A DNA stretch of 64,000 nucleotides from positions 31,973-95,972 of the forward strand of contig NZ_MEDO01000004.1 of the NCBI RefSeq assembly GCF_001724815.1. Direction: 5' to 3'. Position numbers and translations under genes: made by a program. This document shows, one piece after another, positions 37,102 to 50,114 of the stretch. This DNA comes from Arenimonas sp. SCN 70-307 (GTDB lineage: Bacteria > Pseudomonadota > Gammaproteobacteria > Xanthomonadales > Xanthomonadaceae). Within the stretch, counting starts at the first letter, position 1. Each line of letters starts with the position of its first letter. The notes beneath the pieces were generated by a model. The model saw nothing but the letters and a program-made list of their open reading frames with translations, did not search any database and was not told the origin of the DNA.

Positions 37102-39834
37102 TTACAGATCGCCGGCGGCGAAATCGCTGAAGGCGGCCGCGCCGAAGTGCTGCCGGATCGCCCGGTCCACGTCGGCCTTGCTCAGCGCCGCGATGCGCGC
37201 CTCGAGCTCGGCGCTCCAGGCCAGGCTGCGGTCGTACTGCAGGTTGCTGGCCAGCAGGCCGGCGAGGTTGCCGTCCTCGGCGCGCGACAGCACGCGGGCC
37301 TTGAGGATGCCGTCCACGGCGTCCTTGAGCTCCTCGTCGGTCACGCCCCCGGCGATGAACCGCGCGAGTTCCTCGTCGAAGGCGGTGCGCACGCGGCCCA
37401 CGTTCTCGGGCGCGGTGATGGCGAACATCTCCAGCGAGGCGTTCTCGTCGAGGATGCTGGCGTTGAAGCGCGAGCCGACCGAATAGCTCAGGCCATCGGT
37501 CTGGCGCACGCGGTCGCCCAGGCGCGACTTCATGCCGCCGCCGCCGAAGATGTTGTTGGCCACCACCAGCGCGGCGTAGTCCGGATGGCTGTCCGAGAGC
37601 GCCAGCGTGGCGCGGCGGAAGATCGCCGCGTTGGCCTGGTCGGGCGTCTTGAGCTCGCGCACCACGGCCTCGGGCGAATGCGCCGGGTTGGCCAGGCGCA
37701 CGTAGGGCCTGGGCGCGTTCCAGCCGCCGAAGTGCTGCTCGAGCAGGGCCATCGCTTCCTGCGGGTCGAAGTCGCCCACGAGCGAGATCTCGCCCACGCC
37801 GGCGCCGAGGAAATCGACGTGGAACCGGCGCACTTCGTCCAGCGTCACTGTGCGCATTTCCGCGATCGCCTCGTCCAGCGTCTGCGCATACCACGGATGG
37901 CCCTTGGGCCAGGGGCTGAAGTGCCGCGACAGCGCCCGGCTGGCCACCGACTGCGGCTGGTTGCGGCCCGCCTCGAGGCCGGTGATGGCCTGGTTGCGCA
38001 GCTGCTCGAACTCATCGGCGGGGAAGGACGGCGTGCGCAGCATCTCGGCCAGCAGGGCCAGCAACTCCGGCAGGTGCTCGCGCGTGGTGGTGGCGCCGAC
38101 GCCGACCGACTGGCGGCCGCCGCTGATCGACACCCGCGCCTTGAGCTCGTCCAGGCGCCGGGTGATTTCGGCGCGGCTGCGCCCGGTGGTGCCGCGGCTG
38201 AGCATCGCCGCCACCAGGCCGCCGGCCGCGTCGCGTCCGGTCACGTCCTCGATGCTGCCGAAGCGGAACTGCAGGTTCAGCGCCAGCGTGTCGCCGCGCG
38301 TCTGCTTGGGCAGCAGCGCCACCCCGGTGCCGTTCGACAGCGCCGCGGTGGTGGTGCGCGCGTCGATGTTGGCCGGGCTGGCGTCGAAGGCCTCGCCCGC
38401 CGCCACCGCCTCGCGGCCCACGTAGCCTTCGACCAGCGAAGCCACGTCCGGTGCGGCCGGAATCTCGGCGCGATCAGGGGCTTCGGTCGGCACGAAGCGC
38501 GCGAGCGTGCGGTTGGCCGGCTTGAAGTACTGCTTCGCCACCCGCGCCACGTCCTCCACGCCCACCGCCTCGATGCGGTCGCGGCGCAGGAAGAACAGCC
38601 GCCAGTCACCGGCGGCGATGGCCTCCGACAGCGCCATCGCGGTGCCGTTGGCGTCGTTGAACAGCAGTTCGATGTTCTTGAGCAGGCGCTCGCGGGCGCG
38701 CGCCACCTCGTCTTCGGTGAAGGGCGTGGCGCCGGCCTGCTCGATGCCCTCGATCAGGGCCCGGGCGGTCGCCTCCGGGTCGCCATCCACCGGCACCATC
38801 GCGAACGACAGGAACAGGCCCGGCTCGGCCAGCAGCCAGGGGCTGGCGCTGACGCTGGCGGCCAGGCCCGGCTCCACCAGCGACTTGTGCAGGCGGCCGG
38901 TGGGCGTGTCGCCCAGCACCTGGCCCAGCACCTGCAGCGCGGCGGTGTCGGGGTGGGCCGAGGCGGGGATGTGGTAGCCCAGGCCCACCAGGCGCGTTTC
39001 GCCGACGCGGCGCACCGTGATCTCGCGCTCGCCGTCCTGCACGGGCTCGGCGGTGTAGGTGCGCGCCAGCGGCCCGGCCGGCTTCGGGATCGGGCCGAAG
39101 TGGCGTGCCACGCGCGCCAGCACGTCGGCCGTATCGACGCGACCGGCCACCAGCAGCGTGGCGTTGTCGGGGCGGTAATAGCGGCGGTAGAAAGCCTGCA
39201 GCGCCTCGATCGGCATGTTCTCGACGTCGGCGCGGGCACCGATGGTGCTGTTGCCGTAGTTGTGCCAGAGGTAGGCCGTGGCCGACAGGCGCGACATCAG
39301 CACGCGGAAGGGCTCGGTCTCGCCGCGCTCCATCTCGTTGCGCACCACCGTCATCTCGCTGTCGAGGTCGGCGCGGGCCACGTTGGAATTGACCATGCGG
39401 TCGGCTTCCAGCGACAGCAGCCAGTCGAGGTTGCCCTCGCCGTCGGCGAAGCTGCCGAAGTAGTTGGTGCGGTCGTACCAGGTGGTGGCGTTGTAGCGGA
39501 TGCCGCGGCGGCGCATCTCGCCCGGGATGTCGGCGTTGGTGGGCGTGCCCTTGAACAGCAGGTGCTCGAGCAGGTGCGCCATGCCCGTTTCGCCGTAGCC
39601 CTCGTGGCGCGAGCCGACCAGGTAGGTCAGGTTCACGGTGACGGTGGGCTTGGTGGCGTCGGGGAACACCAGCACGCGCAGTCCGTTTTCGAGCCGGTAT
39701 TCGGTGATGCCCTCCACCGAGGCCACTTCGGTCACGCCCTTGGGCAGCGTCGTGGCGTGGGCGTCGAAGGACAACACGAAACCAAGGACCAGCAGGCAGG
39801 CGCCCAACCAGCGGGCGGCGACATTCGTCGTCAT
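37102..39834 (-). CDS. M16 family zinc metallopeptidase (second paralogue, exported)
   Basis: 910-aa periplasmic peptidase with a signal peptide (about 1-27, LGACLLVLGFVLSFDAHA). The active zinc motif is HLLEH (H87, E90, H91) with third ligand E167 (VVRNEMERGE). A second M16 unit starts near residue 470 (TTAALSNGTGVALLPKQTRG) and lacks zinc ligands, as usual for the fused form. It shares architecture with 23150-26011 but differs enough that the duplication is old. It converges on ubiB across a family-D palindrome; upstream it is divergent from truC across a family-B palindrome. Confidence 0.9.
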   Translation of the reverse strand: MTTNVAARWLGACLLVLGFVLSFDAHATTLPKGVTEVASVEGITEYRLENGLRVLVFPDATKPTVTVNLTYLVGSRHEGYGETGMAHLLEHLLFKGTPTNADIPGEMRRRGIRYNATTWYDRTNYFGSFADGEGNLDWLLSLEADRMVNSNVARADLDSEMTVVRNEMERGETEPFRVLMSRLSATAYLWHNYGNSTIGARADVENMPIEALQAFYRRYYRPDNATLLVAGRVDTADVLARVARHFGPIPKPAGPLARTYTAEPVQDGEREITVRRVGETRLVGLGYHIPASAHPDTAALQVLGQVLGDTPTGRLHKSLVEPGLAASVSASPWLLAEPGLFLSFAMVPVDGDPEATARALIEGIEQAGATPFTEDEVARARERLLKNIELLFNDANGTAMALSEAIAAGDWRLFFLRRDRIEAVGVEDVARVAKQYFKPANRTLARFVPTEAPDRAEIPAAPDVASLVEGYVGREAVAAGEAFDASPANIDARTTTAALSNGTGVALLPKQTRGDTLALNLQFRFGSIEDVTGRDAAGGLVAAMLSRGTTGRSRAEITRRLDELKARVSISGGRQSVGVGATTTREHLPELLALLAEMLRTPSFPADEFEQLRNQAITGLEAGRNQPQSVASRALSRHFSPWPKGHPWYAQTLDEAIAEMRTVTLDEVRRFHVDFLGAGVGEISLVGDFDPQEAMALLEQHFGGWNAPRPYVRLANPAHSPEAVVRELKTPDQANAAIFRRATLALSDSHPDYAALVVANNIFGGGGMKSRLGDRVRQTDGLSYSVGSRFNASILDENASLEMFAITAPENVGRVRTAFDEELARFIAGGVTDEELKDAVDGILKARVLSRAEDGNLAGLLASNLQYDRSLAWSAELEARIAALSKADVDRAIRQHFGAAAFSDFAAGDL

Positions 39835-39890
39835 GGAAACTCCGTGTGCTTGTGCCCATCAAGGGCCGAACCCGCAGGATGCCGCAAAAG

Positions 39891-39935
39891 TGGGGTCGGA
39901 GGTAATTTCCCGTTGGGAAATTACCTCCGACCCCA
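39891..39935. repeat. REP-like palindrome, family B (copy 1)
   Basis: Perfect 21-bp arms (39891-39911 / 39915-39935), T followed by GGGGTCGGAGGTAATTTCCC, loop GTT. The arms are identical to those at 45625-45669. It lies in the divergent gap between the M16 gene and truC, and its right end covers the expected truC -35 position (about 39927-39932). Confidence 0.9.
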
Positions 39936-39949
39936 GGGCCTTCGCGTGT

Positions 39950-39955
39950 GAGAAT
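39950..39955 (+). promoter_or_regulatory. -10 box of truC, leaderless type
   Basis: GAGAAT followed by GCGCGC and ATG 39962. The spacing of 6 nt fits the other leaderless-type promoters in the window; the hexamer itself is a weaker match. Confidence 0.4.
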
Positions 39956-39961
39956 GCGCGC

Positions 39962-40663
39962 ATGCAGGTTCTTTACATCGATGAACAACTGGCGGTGGTG
40001 GACAAACCCGCCGGCCTGATGGTCCACGACAGCAAGCTCGCGCGCGGCGAAACCGATTTCGCCGCCGACCGGCTGCGCGAGCAGTTCGGGCGGCCGGTGT
40101 TCCTCGTGCACCGGCTCGACCGCGCCACCAGCGGCTGCCTGCTGCTGGCCTTCGACCGCGACACCGCCTCGGCCCTGGGCCGCAGCCTGATGGCCGAACA
40201 CTTCCGCAAGGACTACCTCGCCGTTTGCCGCGGCTGGCCCGCGCCGCCCGGGGGCGTCATCGACCATCCGCTCGACGGCGGCCCGGGCAAGCCCGTGAAG
40301 AAGCCCGCCATCACCGACTACCGAACGCTGGCCACCGCCGAGGTCGACTGGCCCAGCCAGCAGCACCCCACCTCGCGCTACGCGCTGCTGTGCTGCAGCC
40401 CGCGCACCGGCCGCTTCCGGCAGATCCGCCGGCACCTCAAGCACGTCCACCACCACCTGGTGGGCGACTCGAGCCACGGCGACGGCCGCCACAACCTGGC
40501 CTTCCGCCTGCGCGGCGTGCATCGCATGCTGCTGCATGCCTGGCGCCTGGGTTTCCCGCACCCGGCCGACGGCCGCCCGCTGACCGTGGTGGCACCGCCG
40601 GACCCGGAGTTCCTGCGCGCGCTCGAACTGCTGGGCCTGCCCCCGCCCGAGGCCGGGGCATGA
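39962..40663 (+). CDS. truC: tRNA pseudouridine(65) synthase TruC
   Basis: 233-aa RluA-family enzyme. The catalytic aspartate is in HRLDRATSGCLL. Segments typical of TruC rather than RluC/D are LYIDEQLAVVDKPAGLMVHD at the N-terminus, ITDYRTLATAEV, SRYALLCCSPRTGRFRQIRR, and GDSSHGDGRHN. There is no S4 domain, also as in TruC. It should form pseudouridine 65 in tRNA-Ile and tRNA-Asp. ATG 39962 is used because the frame upstream runs through palindrome 39891-39935 and adds unrelated residues. Confidence 0.9.
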   Translation: MQVLYIDEQLAVVDKPAGLMVHDSKLARGETDFAADRLREQFGRPVFLVHRLDRATSGCLLLAFDRDTASALGRSLMAEHFRKDYLAVCRGWPAPPGGVIDHPLDGGPGKPVKKPAITDYRTLATAEVDWPSQQHPTSRYALLCCSPRTGRFRQIRRHLKHVHHHLVGDSSHGDGRHNLAFRLRGVHRMLLHAWRLGFPHPADGRPLTVVAPPDPEFLRALELLGLPPPEAGA

Positions 40664-40737
40664 CGCACGGCCCATGCCGCCGCCCCCCGATGCGGGCACA
40701 CTGCCCCCCGTTCCCCCCGCCCAGCGAGACCCCACCG

Positions 40738-41499
40738 ATGCGCCTGAGCCTGCTTGCCTGCGTGCTTTCCCTGGCCGCCCTGATCGCCGCGCCCGCCTTC
40801 GCCCAGTCGTCCAACGACGAGGACGAGAAGCTGGTCGTCTCCAGCGAGGGTTTCCTTTCCGCCCACCCCGACCTGCGCCACCGCCTGGCCGGTCTGCGCG
40901 CCTACAACAAGGGCGACTTCAAGGGCGCCTACGAGCGCTTCCGCCGCGCCGCACGCTTCGCCGACAAGCCCTCGCAGGGCATGGTCGCCGAGATGCTGTG
41001 GGAAGGGCAGGGCGTTGCCCGCGACAAGGCCCTGGCCTACGTCTGGATGGACCTGGCCGCCGAGCGCCAGTACCCGCTGATGCTGGTCAAGCGCGAGCGC
41101 TACTGGAACGAGCTCGACGAGGCCGAGCGCGCCCGCGCGCTCGAACTGGGCGAGGCCATCTACGCCGAGTTCGGCGACGAGGTCGGCAAGCGCCGCCTCG
41201 ACCGCGAGCTGCGCCAGGCCAAGCGCCAGAGCACCGGCAGCCGCCTGGGCTCGGTCGGCGCGCTCAAGATCCAGATCCCCACCCCGTCGGGCTACCAGAT
41301 CATCGACGGCAGCACCTACTACGACCCGAAGTTCTGGGACATCGACCAGTACATCGAGTGGCACGACGGCGACTGGACCTACTACGCCGAAGGCACCGTG
41401 GACGTCGGCGAGGTGATGAGCGCCGAGGATGCCGCCGCCGATGCCGCGGCCGAGGCCGCCTACGAGGCCGAGGAAGCCCGGCAGTCCGACGAGGACTGA
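40738..41499 (+). CDS. Exported Sel1-like repeat protein
   Basis: 253-aa secreted protein with signal peptide (MRLSLLACVLSLAALIAAPAFA). Residues about 50-115 form Sel1/TPR-like helices (GLRAYNKGDFKGAYERFRRA, then GMVAEMLWEGQGVARDKALA), which mediate protein contacts. The C-terminus has a Trp/Tyr-rich patch (FWDIDQYIEWHDGDWTYYAE) and an acidic Ala/Glu tail. The ligand is unknown. ATG 40738 is set by the signal peptide; the upstream in-frame sequence after truC lacks one. It probably shares the truC transcript (75 bp gap). Confidence 0.75.
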   Translation: MRLSLLACVLSLAALIAAPAFAQSSNDEDEKLVVSSEGFLSAHPDLRHRLAGLRAYNKGDFKGAYERFRRAARFADKPSQGMVAEMLWEGQGVARDKALAYVWMDLAAERQYPLMLVKRERYWNELDEAERARALELGEAIYAEFGDEVGKRRLDRELRQAKRQSTGSRLGSVGALKIQIPTPSGYQIIDGSTYYDPKFWDIDQYIEWHDGDWTYYAEGTVDVGEVMSAEDAAADAAAEAAYEAEEARQSDED

Positions 41500-41564
41500 G
41501 CCGGGCCGGACAGCGGGGGCCGGGGCGGCGATAATGCCGCCTCGTCCCACCGCCGGATCCCGCC

Positions 41565-42197
41565 TTGGCCAAGCTTTATTTCTACTACTCGGCGATGAAC
41601 GCCGGTAAGACCACCACCCTGCTGCAGAGCGCGCACAACTACCACGAGCGCGGCATGCGCACGCTCATCCTCACGCCCAGGCTCGACAACCGCTACGGCG
41701 AGGGCCTGGTGGCCTCGCGCATCGGCCTGAAGGCGCGCGGCACGGTGTTCACCTCCGACGACGACCTGCAGGCCCTGGCCGAGGCCGACATCGCCGCGCG
41801 CGGCCCGCTGCACTGCGTGCTGGTGGACGAGTCGCAGTTCCTGTCCAAGCGCCAGGTCTGGCAGCTCGGCGAAATCGTCGACCGCCTGAACATCCCGGTG
41901 CTGGCCTACGGCCTGCGCACCGACTTCCGCGGCGAGCTGTTCGAGGGCAGCCAGTACCTGCTGGCCTGGGCCGACAACCTGGTCGAGATCAAGACCATCT
42001 GCCACAGCGGCCGCAAGGCCACGATGGTGCTGCGCGTGGACGAACAGGGGCGCGCCATCACCGACGGCCCGCAGGTGGAGATCGGCGGCAACGAGCGCTA
42101 CGTCTCGGTCAGCCGCGGCGAGTTCAAGAAAGTGATGGCCGGCGAGGGCCGCATCGACCTGCAGCAGCCGCAGCTGCCGCTGGGCACGCCCGACTGA
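41565..42197 (+). CDS. tdk: Thymidine kinase, type II
   Basis: 210-aa salvage enzyme phosphorylating thymidine. The P-loop is [13 protein letters not shown] (about 7-19), the Asp-Glu Walker B region [11 protein letters not shown], lasso-loop Tyr near [12 protein letters not shown]. The start must be the TTG at 41565 since the first ATG lies inside the P-loop. The structural zinc site looks degenerate: the first Cys remains (TICHSG), but the second Cys position is Ser and the late C-x-x-H pair reads SRGE. The TGA abuts the convergent kinase stop with no gap. ATAAT about 30 nt upstream may be a -10. Confidence 0.9.
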   Translation: MAKLYFYYSAMNAGKTTTLLQSAHNYHERGMRTLILTPRLDNRYGEGLVASRIGLKARGTVFTSDDDLQALAEADIAARGPLHCVLVDESQFLSKRQVWQLGEIVDRLNIPVLAYGLRTDFRGELFEGSQYLLAWADNLVEIKTICHSGRKATMVLRVDEQGRAITDGPQVEIGGNERYVSVSRGEFKKVMAGEGRIDLQQPQLPLGTPD

Positions 42198-44993
<2,796 letters not shown>

Positions 44994-45008
44994 GCGGGCG
45001 GGCCGGGC

Positions 45009-45572
45009 TCAGCCCTGCAGGGCGGCCAGCAGGAACATGCGGGCCTTCTGCCAGTCGCGGCGCACGCTGCGCTCGGAGCGCTTGAGCAGGCCGGCGATCT
45101 CGGTTTCCGACAGGCCGGCGAAGTAGCGCATCTCCACCACCTGGGCCAGGCGCGGGTCGAGGTCGTGCAGCTTGTTGAGCGCCACGTCCAGGCCCAGCAT
45201 GTCCTCGTCCAGGCGCATGCCGCCGCCGGCGTCCTCGGGCAGGTCGGTGACCCGGTGCAGGTCGCCGCCGCGCTTGACCGCCATGCGCTGGCGGGCGTAG
45301 TCCACCACCACCGAGCGCATGGCGCTGGCGGCGTAGGCGAAGAAGTGGGCGCGGTCCTCGAACTCGGCTTCGGCGCGGCCGGCGAGCTTGAGGTAGGCCT
45401 CGTGCACCAGCGCGGTGGTATCGAGGGTGTGGCCGTGCTGCTGGCCGCCCAGCTGGCGCCGGGCCATGCCGTGCAGTTCGCGGTACAGGGTGGCCAGCAC
45501 GCGGTCGAGCGCGGACCGGTCGCCGCCTCGGGCGGCGCTGAGCCACTGGGTGATTTCAGCCGTTTCGTTCAT
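45009..45572 (-). CDS. ECF-type RNA polymerase sigma factor (EcfK/ECF43-like)
   Basis: 187-aa sigma factor. Region 2 is ALVHEAYLKLAGR followed by HFFAYAASAMRSVVVDYARQR. Region 4 is LDPRLAQVVEMRYFAGLSET followed by EIAGLLKRSERSVRRDWQKA. The sequence belongs to the group annotated sigma-70 ECF-like (TIGR02999 type), whose members have no anti-sigma factor and sit next to Ser/Thr kinases, being activated by phosphorylation. That kinase gene follows here. Its targets are unknown; in X. citri they are type VI secretion genes, none of which occur in this window. TATAGT (45613-45608) is a likely -10. Confidence 0.87.
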   Translation of the reverse strand: MNETAEITQWLSAARGGDRSALDRVLATLYRELHGMARRQLGGQQHGHTLDTTALVHEAYLKLAGRAEAEFEDRAHFFAYAASAMRSVVVDYARQRMAVKRGGDLHRVTDLPEDAGGGMRLDEDMLGLDVALNKLHDLDPRLAQVVEMRYFAGLSETEIAGLLKRSERSVRRDWQKARMFLLAALQG

Positions 45573-45624
45573 GGGTCCCCGGGGCCCGTCCGACGCGGGT
45601 TGGGGACACTATAACCAGAAGGCT

Positions 45625-45669
45625 TGGGGTCGGAGGTAATTTCCCGGGGGGAAATTACCTCCGACCCCA
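45625..45669. repeat. REP-like palindrome, family B (copy 2)
   Basis: Perfect 21-bp arms (45625-45645 / 45649-45669), identical to copy 1, with loop GGG. It lies between the stop of mutM and the start of the ECF sigma gene, both on the minus strand, and covers the expected -35 position of the sigma-gene promoter (about 45636-45631). Confidence 0.9.
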
Positions 45670-45682
45670 TCGGCGGGGCCCG

Positions 45683-46495
45683 TCAGCGCTGGCAGCCCGG
45701 GCACCAGGCGGTGGCGCGGTTGCCCATCCGCCCGTCCCGGATGGTCCGGCCGCACACCTTGCAGGCCTCGCCTTCCCGGCCGTAGACGAACAGTTCCTGC
45801 TCGAAATACCCCGGCGCCCCGTCCGGGCTGAGGAAGTCGCGCAGGGTGGTGCCGCCGCGGGTGATGGCGTAGGCCAGGATCTCCTTCACCGCCGCGGCCA
45901 GGCGCCGGTAGCGCTCGCGGCTGACCGAGCCGGCCGCGCGGCCCGGCGCGATGCCGGCGCGGAACAGGCTCTCGGCGGCGTAGATGTTGCCCACGCCCAC
46001 GACCACCGCCTGGTCCATCAGGAAGGTCTTCACCGGCGCCTTGCGGCCGCGGCTGAGCGCGAACAGAGTGTCGCCGTCGAAGGCGTCCGACAGCGGCTCC
46101 GGGCCGAGGTGGGCCAGCAGCGCGTGGGTTTCGCCGGCAGGCTGCCAGAGCAGGCAGCCGAATCGGCGCGGATCGGTGAAGCGCAGCACGCGGCCCGAAT
46201 CGAGCACCAGGTCGACGTGGTCGTGCGTGGCCACCGGCGTCTTCGCTGGCAGCACCCTCAGCATGCCGCTCATGCCCAGGTGCAGCAGGGCGCTGCCGGG
46301 CGCGGTGTCGAGCAGCAGGTACTTGGCGCGGCGGCGCACGCCGAGCACGCGCTGGCCGGGCAGTTCGCGCGCCACTTCGGGCGGGATTGGCCAGCGCAGG
46401 TCCGGCCGGCGCAGCACCACGCCGGTGACCAGGCGGCCCTCGACGTGCGGCGCCAGGCCGCGCCGGGTGGTCTCGACTTCGGGCAGTTCAGGCAT
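45683..46495 (-). CDS. mutM: Formamidopyrimidine-DNA glycosylase
   Basis: 270-aa base-excision repair enzyme removing 8-oxoguanine and formamidopyrimidines and nicking the strand. The N-terminus [14 protein letters not shown] carries catalytic Pro2 and Glu3; the conserved Lys is in RRAKYLLLD, the intercalating Met/Arg region in DPRRFGCL, the helix-2-turn-helix in [19 protein letters not shown]-terminal zinc finger is complete (CKVCGRTI...WCPGC). The ATG at 46493-46495 is certain, since the second residue must be proline. It is divergent from the mechanosensitive channel gene (74 bp gap). Confidence 0.95.
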   Translation of the reverse strand: MPELPEVETTRRGLAPHVEGRLVTGVVLRRPDLRWPIPPEVARELPGQRVLGVRRRAKYLLLDTAPGSALLHLGMSGMLRVLPAKTPVATHDHVDLVLDSGRVLRFTDPRRFGCLLWQPAGETHALLAHLGPEPLSDAFDGDTLFALSRGRKAPVKTFLMDQAVVVGVGNIYAAESLFRAGIAPGRAAGSVSRERYRRLAAAVKEILAYAITRGGTTLRDFLSPDGAPGYFEQELFVYGREGEACKVCGRTIRDGRMGNRATAWCPGCQR

Positions 46496-46569
46496 GGACG
46501 AAGTTTGGCAGAGCACCGCGCGCCCCGGCGTGATTGCGGCGCGGGGCCGGCGCGGCATAGCCTTGGCCG

Positions 46570-49500
46570 ATGCCCCAGACCGCCCGCCCCCCGCGTTCCC
46601 GCCTGGCCCTGGGCCTGTTCGTCCTGCTCCTGCCGGCCCTGGCCCAGGCCTCGGCACCGTCGGGCCCGGCCGAAAGCCTGCGCGCCGCGCTCTCGGGCCT
46701 GGCCGACCCGCAGCGCCAGGCCGCGAGCGACAACCTCGATGCCGCCGCCCGCGCCGACGAGGAAACCGCCCAGCTGCGCGAGCAGCTGGCCGCGCTCGAG
46801 GCCGACATCGCCTCCGCCCCGGATCGCGCCCGCCGCTTCGAGCAGCAGCTGCAACGTTCGCCGCGCCAGGCGCTGGCGGCCTGGGAATCCGCGCTGCCCG
46901 CGCGCGCCGACGTCGAAGTGCTCGAACGCCTGCTCGAACAGGAGCGTCGCGAAGCGCAGGCCCTGGGCGACCGCATCGCCAACCTCACCCGCGCGATGGG
47001 CGAGGCGCTGGCCGCCGACCCGGTGGCGGACACCAACCTCGACGAACTGCGCAACCGCCTGGCCACGCTTTCCGCGCCGGTCACCGCCGCCGACGGCGAG
47101 CCCGCCGCCCTGGCCGAGTCGCGCCGCCTGCGCCAGGTCGCCGAGCGCCGGCGCCTGGAGGCCGAGATCGCCCTGCGCGAAACCCGCCACGATTCCGCGG
47201 CCACCCGCCAGCGACCGCAGGAGCTCGAGCTGCGGGTGCTGCGCCTGCGCCTGGCCCAGCACGAACCGCGCCTGCTGCTGCTGCAGCGGCGCATCCTCGG
47301 CCAGGCGCGCGCCGACCTGCAGCGCCTGGTGGAGGACGTGGACGCCCGCGCTGCCGCCCTGCCCGACGACGATGCCGCGCTGGCCGAGGCCGCCGCCACC
47401 AACCTCTCGGTCGCCGGCGACCTGCTGGCCGCCAACGAGCAGCTGGCCGAATACCGCCGCCGCCTCGCCGCCGAGGAGCAGGCCCTGGCCAACGACCGCG
47501 CCGCGCTGCGCGACAGCCGCGCCCGCCTCGAGCTGGGCGGCAGCAGCGAGCAGGTGGGCACCTGGCTGTGGGCGGTGCTGCGCCGGCTCGAGAGCGAGGC
47601 GGTGCTGTCCGGGCGCCTGTCGGACGTGCGCCAGGCCCTGGCCGAAGTGCGCCTGCGCCTGATCTCGCTCGACGAGAACCAGCGCGACCTGGCCGACCTG
47701 CCCGGCAGCGCGCGCAACCTGCGCGCCAGCGCCGAAGCCGGCGGCGCCGGTGAGGAGGAGGGCGACGGCAACGCCGCGGCGGGCGACGCCGAAGCCCTCG
47801 CGGCCTGGCTGGAGATGCGCGTGGACCTGTACGCACGGCTCGAGCCGCTGCTCTGGCGCCAGGTGGCCACGCTCGAGCAGGCCGAACGCAGCCTGCAGGA
47901 GCGGTTGCAGGCCACCGGCGAACTGCGCCAGCTGCTCAACCGCCACCTGCTGTGGATCCGCAGCCATGCCGCGGTCGATGGCGAGTGGGTCGCGCGCTGG
48001 CCGGCGGCCCTGGCCGACCTCGCCAAGCCCTCGCGCTTCGCCACCACCGCCCGGCTGGCGGCCGCGGCCGCGGCCCAGCGGCCGCTTGGCTACTTCGTGG
48101 CGATCGTGCTGGTGCTGGCGCTGGCCTGGCTGCGCTGGCGCGCCCGCACGCGCCTGGAGGCCGTGGGCCAGAAACTGCGCGACATCGGCCAGGACCGCTA
48201 CCGCCGCACCCTGGCCAGCCTGGCCTGGACCGTGGCCGCGGCGCTGCCGCCGGCGGCGGCGCTGTGGCTGGCCGGCGAGCTGCTGCGCGACGTGGGCGAA
48301 CTCGGCAAGTACAGCGATTCGCTGGGCCTGGCGCTGCAGGCCCTGGCGCTGCCGGCGTTCACCCTGTCCTTCCTCGGCTGGCTGGTGCGCGACCGCGGCC
48401 TGGCCCACGCCCATTTCCGCTGGACCCGCCAGCGCCGCGAGGCGCTGCAGCGCTGGGTGCCGCTGCTGCAGGCCGGCCTGCTGCCGCTTTATTTCGTGGT
48501 CGCGCTGGGCTTCATCCGCAACCAGGACCTGGCCATCGACGTCACCGCCCGCGCCGGCGTGGTGCTGGCCTCGTTGCTGTCGGCCGCGGCCCTGGCCTGG
48601 CTGCTTGGCCCCGAGCGCCTGACGCACAAGCGCGGCGCGCGGCCGCCGCACGCCTTCCGCCGCCGTGCGCTGAGGGTGCTGCTGCCGCTGGGCCTGCTGG
48701 CCTGCGTGGTGCTGGCGCTGCAGGGCTACGTGTATTCGACCGCCATCCTGCTCGAGGCGCAGTTCGCCAGCGTCGGCGTGTTCATCGCGGTGGCGGTGCT
48801 GCACGGCCTGCTGGCGCGCTGGTTCGCGCTGGGCGAGCGCCGCCTGGCGCTGCGTCGCGCCGAACAAAAGCGCGAGGCCGAGGCTCAGGCCCGCGCCGAG
48901 GGCGGTGCGGTGGACGAGGGCGGCGGCGAGGCGATCCCGCTGGAGATCGACGAGGACCTGGCCCTCGAGCAGGTCAACGCGCAGACGCGCCGCCTGCTGC
49001 GCGCCGTGAAGTGGGTGCTGCTCGTGGTCGGCCTGGCCTGGGTGTGGGCCGACGTGATGCCGGCCTTCGCCCGCCTCGACGAGTGGGTGCTGTGGACGGT
49101 GCAGCAGTCGGCCGCCGACGGCGGCAGCACCGTCGTGCCGATCACGCTGATGGCCGCGCTGCTGGGCCTGCTGGCCCTGGCGCTGACCTTCGTGGCCGCG
49201 CGCAACCTGCCGGGCCTGCTCGAGATCGGCCTGCTCTCGAAGGTGCACATCGACGCCGCCTCGCGCTACGCCATCACCAGCGTGGCGCGCTACGCGATCG
49301 TGATGGTCGGCATCGTCGTCGGCCTGGGCCTGCTGGGCCTGCGCTGGAGCCAGCTGCAGTGGCTGGCGGCGGCGCTGACGGTGGGCCTGGGCTTCGGCCT
49401 GCAGGAGATCTTCGCCAACTTCGTCTCGGGCCTGATCCTGCTGTTCGAGCGGCCGTTCCGGGTGGGCGACGTGATCACGGTCAACAACCTCGATGGCACC

Positions 49501-49968
49501 GTCACCCGCATCCGCACCCGCGCGACCACGATCCTGGACTTCGACAACAAGGAAATCGTGGTGCCCAACAAGGCCTTCATCACCGGCCAGCTGGTGAACT
49601 GGACGCTCAGCGACGAAACCACGCGCGTGGTGGTGAAGGTGGGCGTGGACTACGGCACCGACCCGGTGCTGGTGCAGCGGCTGCTGATGCAGGCCGCCAC
49701 CGAGAACCCGCGCGTGCTCGAGTCGCCGCCGCCGCGCAGCTGGCTGCTGGAGTTCGGCGCCAATTCGCTGGACTTCGAGCTGCGCGTGTTCGTGGGCGGC
49801 ATCGCCGACCGGCTGGCGGTGCGCAACGAGATCAACCTGCGCCTGGTCGAACTGTTCGAGCAGAACGGCGTGGGCTTCGCCTTCCCGCAGCTGGACGTGC
49901 ACGTGCGCGAGCTGCCGCAGCCGCCGGCTTCGCCACCGCCCGCGCCGCCGGCCGACGCGCGAAGCTGA
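46570..49968 (+). CDS. Large mechanosensitive channel, MscK/MscM-like
   Basis: 1132-aa inner-membrane channel that opens under osmotic tension. A signal peptide (about 1-27) leads to a long periplasmic coiled-coil domain (about 30-480, heptads such as [15 protein letters not shown]), then roughly eleven membrane segments. The MscS pore and beta-domain are at the end: [57 protein letters not shown]. The closing alpha/beta domain is intact. Its C-terminus is Pro/Ala-rich. It resembles E. coli MscK (KefA), which also responds to potassium, but substrate sensing cannot be inferred. Confidence 0.9.
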   Translation: MPQTARPPRSRLALGLFVLLLPALAQASAPSGPAESLRAALSGLADPQRQAASDNLDAAARADEETAQLREQLAALEADIASAPDRARRFEQQLQRSPRQALAAWESALPARADVEVLERLLEQERREAQALGDRIANLTRAMGEALAADPVADTNLDELRNRLATLSAPVTAADGEPAALAESRRLRQVAERRRLEAEIALRETRHDSAATRQRPQELELRVLRLRLAQHEPRLLLLQRRILGQARADLQRLVEDVDARAAALPDDDAALAEAAATNLSVAGDLLAANEQLAEYRRRLAAEEQALANDRAALRDSRARLELGGSSEQVGTWLWAVLRRLESEAVLSGRLSDVRQALAEVRLRLISLDENQRDLADLPGSARNLRASAEAGGAGEEEGDGNAAAGDAEALAAWLEMRVDLYARLEPLLWRQVATLEQAERSLQERLQATGELRQLLNRHLLWIRSHAAVDGEWVARWPAALADLAKPSRFATTARLAAAAAAQRPLGYFVAIVLVLALAWLRWRARTRLEAVGQKLRDIGQDRYRRTLASLAWTVAAALPPAAALWLAGELLRDVGELGKYSDSLGLALQALALPAFTLSFLGWLVRDRGLAHAHFRWTRQRREALQRWVPLLQAGLLPLYFVVALGFIRNQDLAIDVTARAGVVLASLLSAAALAWLLGPERLTHKRGARPPHAFRRRALRVLLPLGLLACVVLALQGYVYSTAILLEAQFASVGVFIAVAVLHGLLARWFALGERRLALRRAEQKREAEAQARAEGGAVDEGGGEAIPLEIDEDLALEQVNAQTRRLLRAVKWVLLVVGLAWVWADVMPAFARLDEWVLWTVQQSAADGGSTVVPITLMAALLGLLALALTFVAARNLPGLLEIGLLSKVHIDAASRYAITSVARYAIVMVGIVVGLGLLGLRWSQLQWLAAALTVGLGFGLQEIFANFVSGLILLFERPFRVGDVITVNNLDGTVTRIRTRATTILDFDNKEIVVPNKAFITGQLVNWTLSDETTRVVVKVGVDYGTDPVLVQRLLMQAATENPRVLESPPPRSWLLEFGANSLDFELRVFVGGIADRLAVRNEINLRLVELFEQNGVGFAFPQLDVHVRELPQPPASPPPAPPADARS

Positions 49969-50114
49969 ACGAGCGGGCGGGGAAACGGCCGCCCGGGCGC
50001 CCCTTGCGGGTGGCCCGGCGCGCCCCCATGAAGGCTGCAGAGGTGATTTCGCCGTGAAGGGCGGGCATCATCGTCCTGCCACCGGGCCATCCGCCCGCCC
50101 CCCTGGAGTTACCG
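49969..50114 (+). other. Intergenic region with GC hairpins, no gene
   Basis: The 146 bp between the channel gene and the desaturase gene contain a GC-rich hairpin (CGGGCGG / CCGCCCG at about 49976-49998), no T-run, and no clear -10 box. GGAG lies about 7 nt before the desaturase ATG. I see no small ORF with a credible start. Confidence 0.4.

Noticed and set aside
46270..49902. 1210-codon open frame on the minus strand opposite the mechanosensitive channel gene
   Set aside because: Same reason; low-complexity Gln/Arg/His/Gly translation, while the plus-strand frame encodes a recognisable MscS domain.
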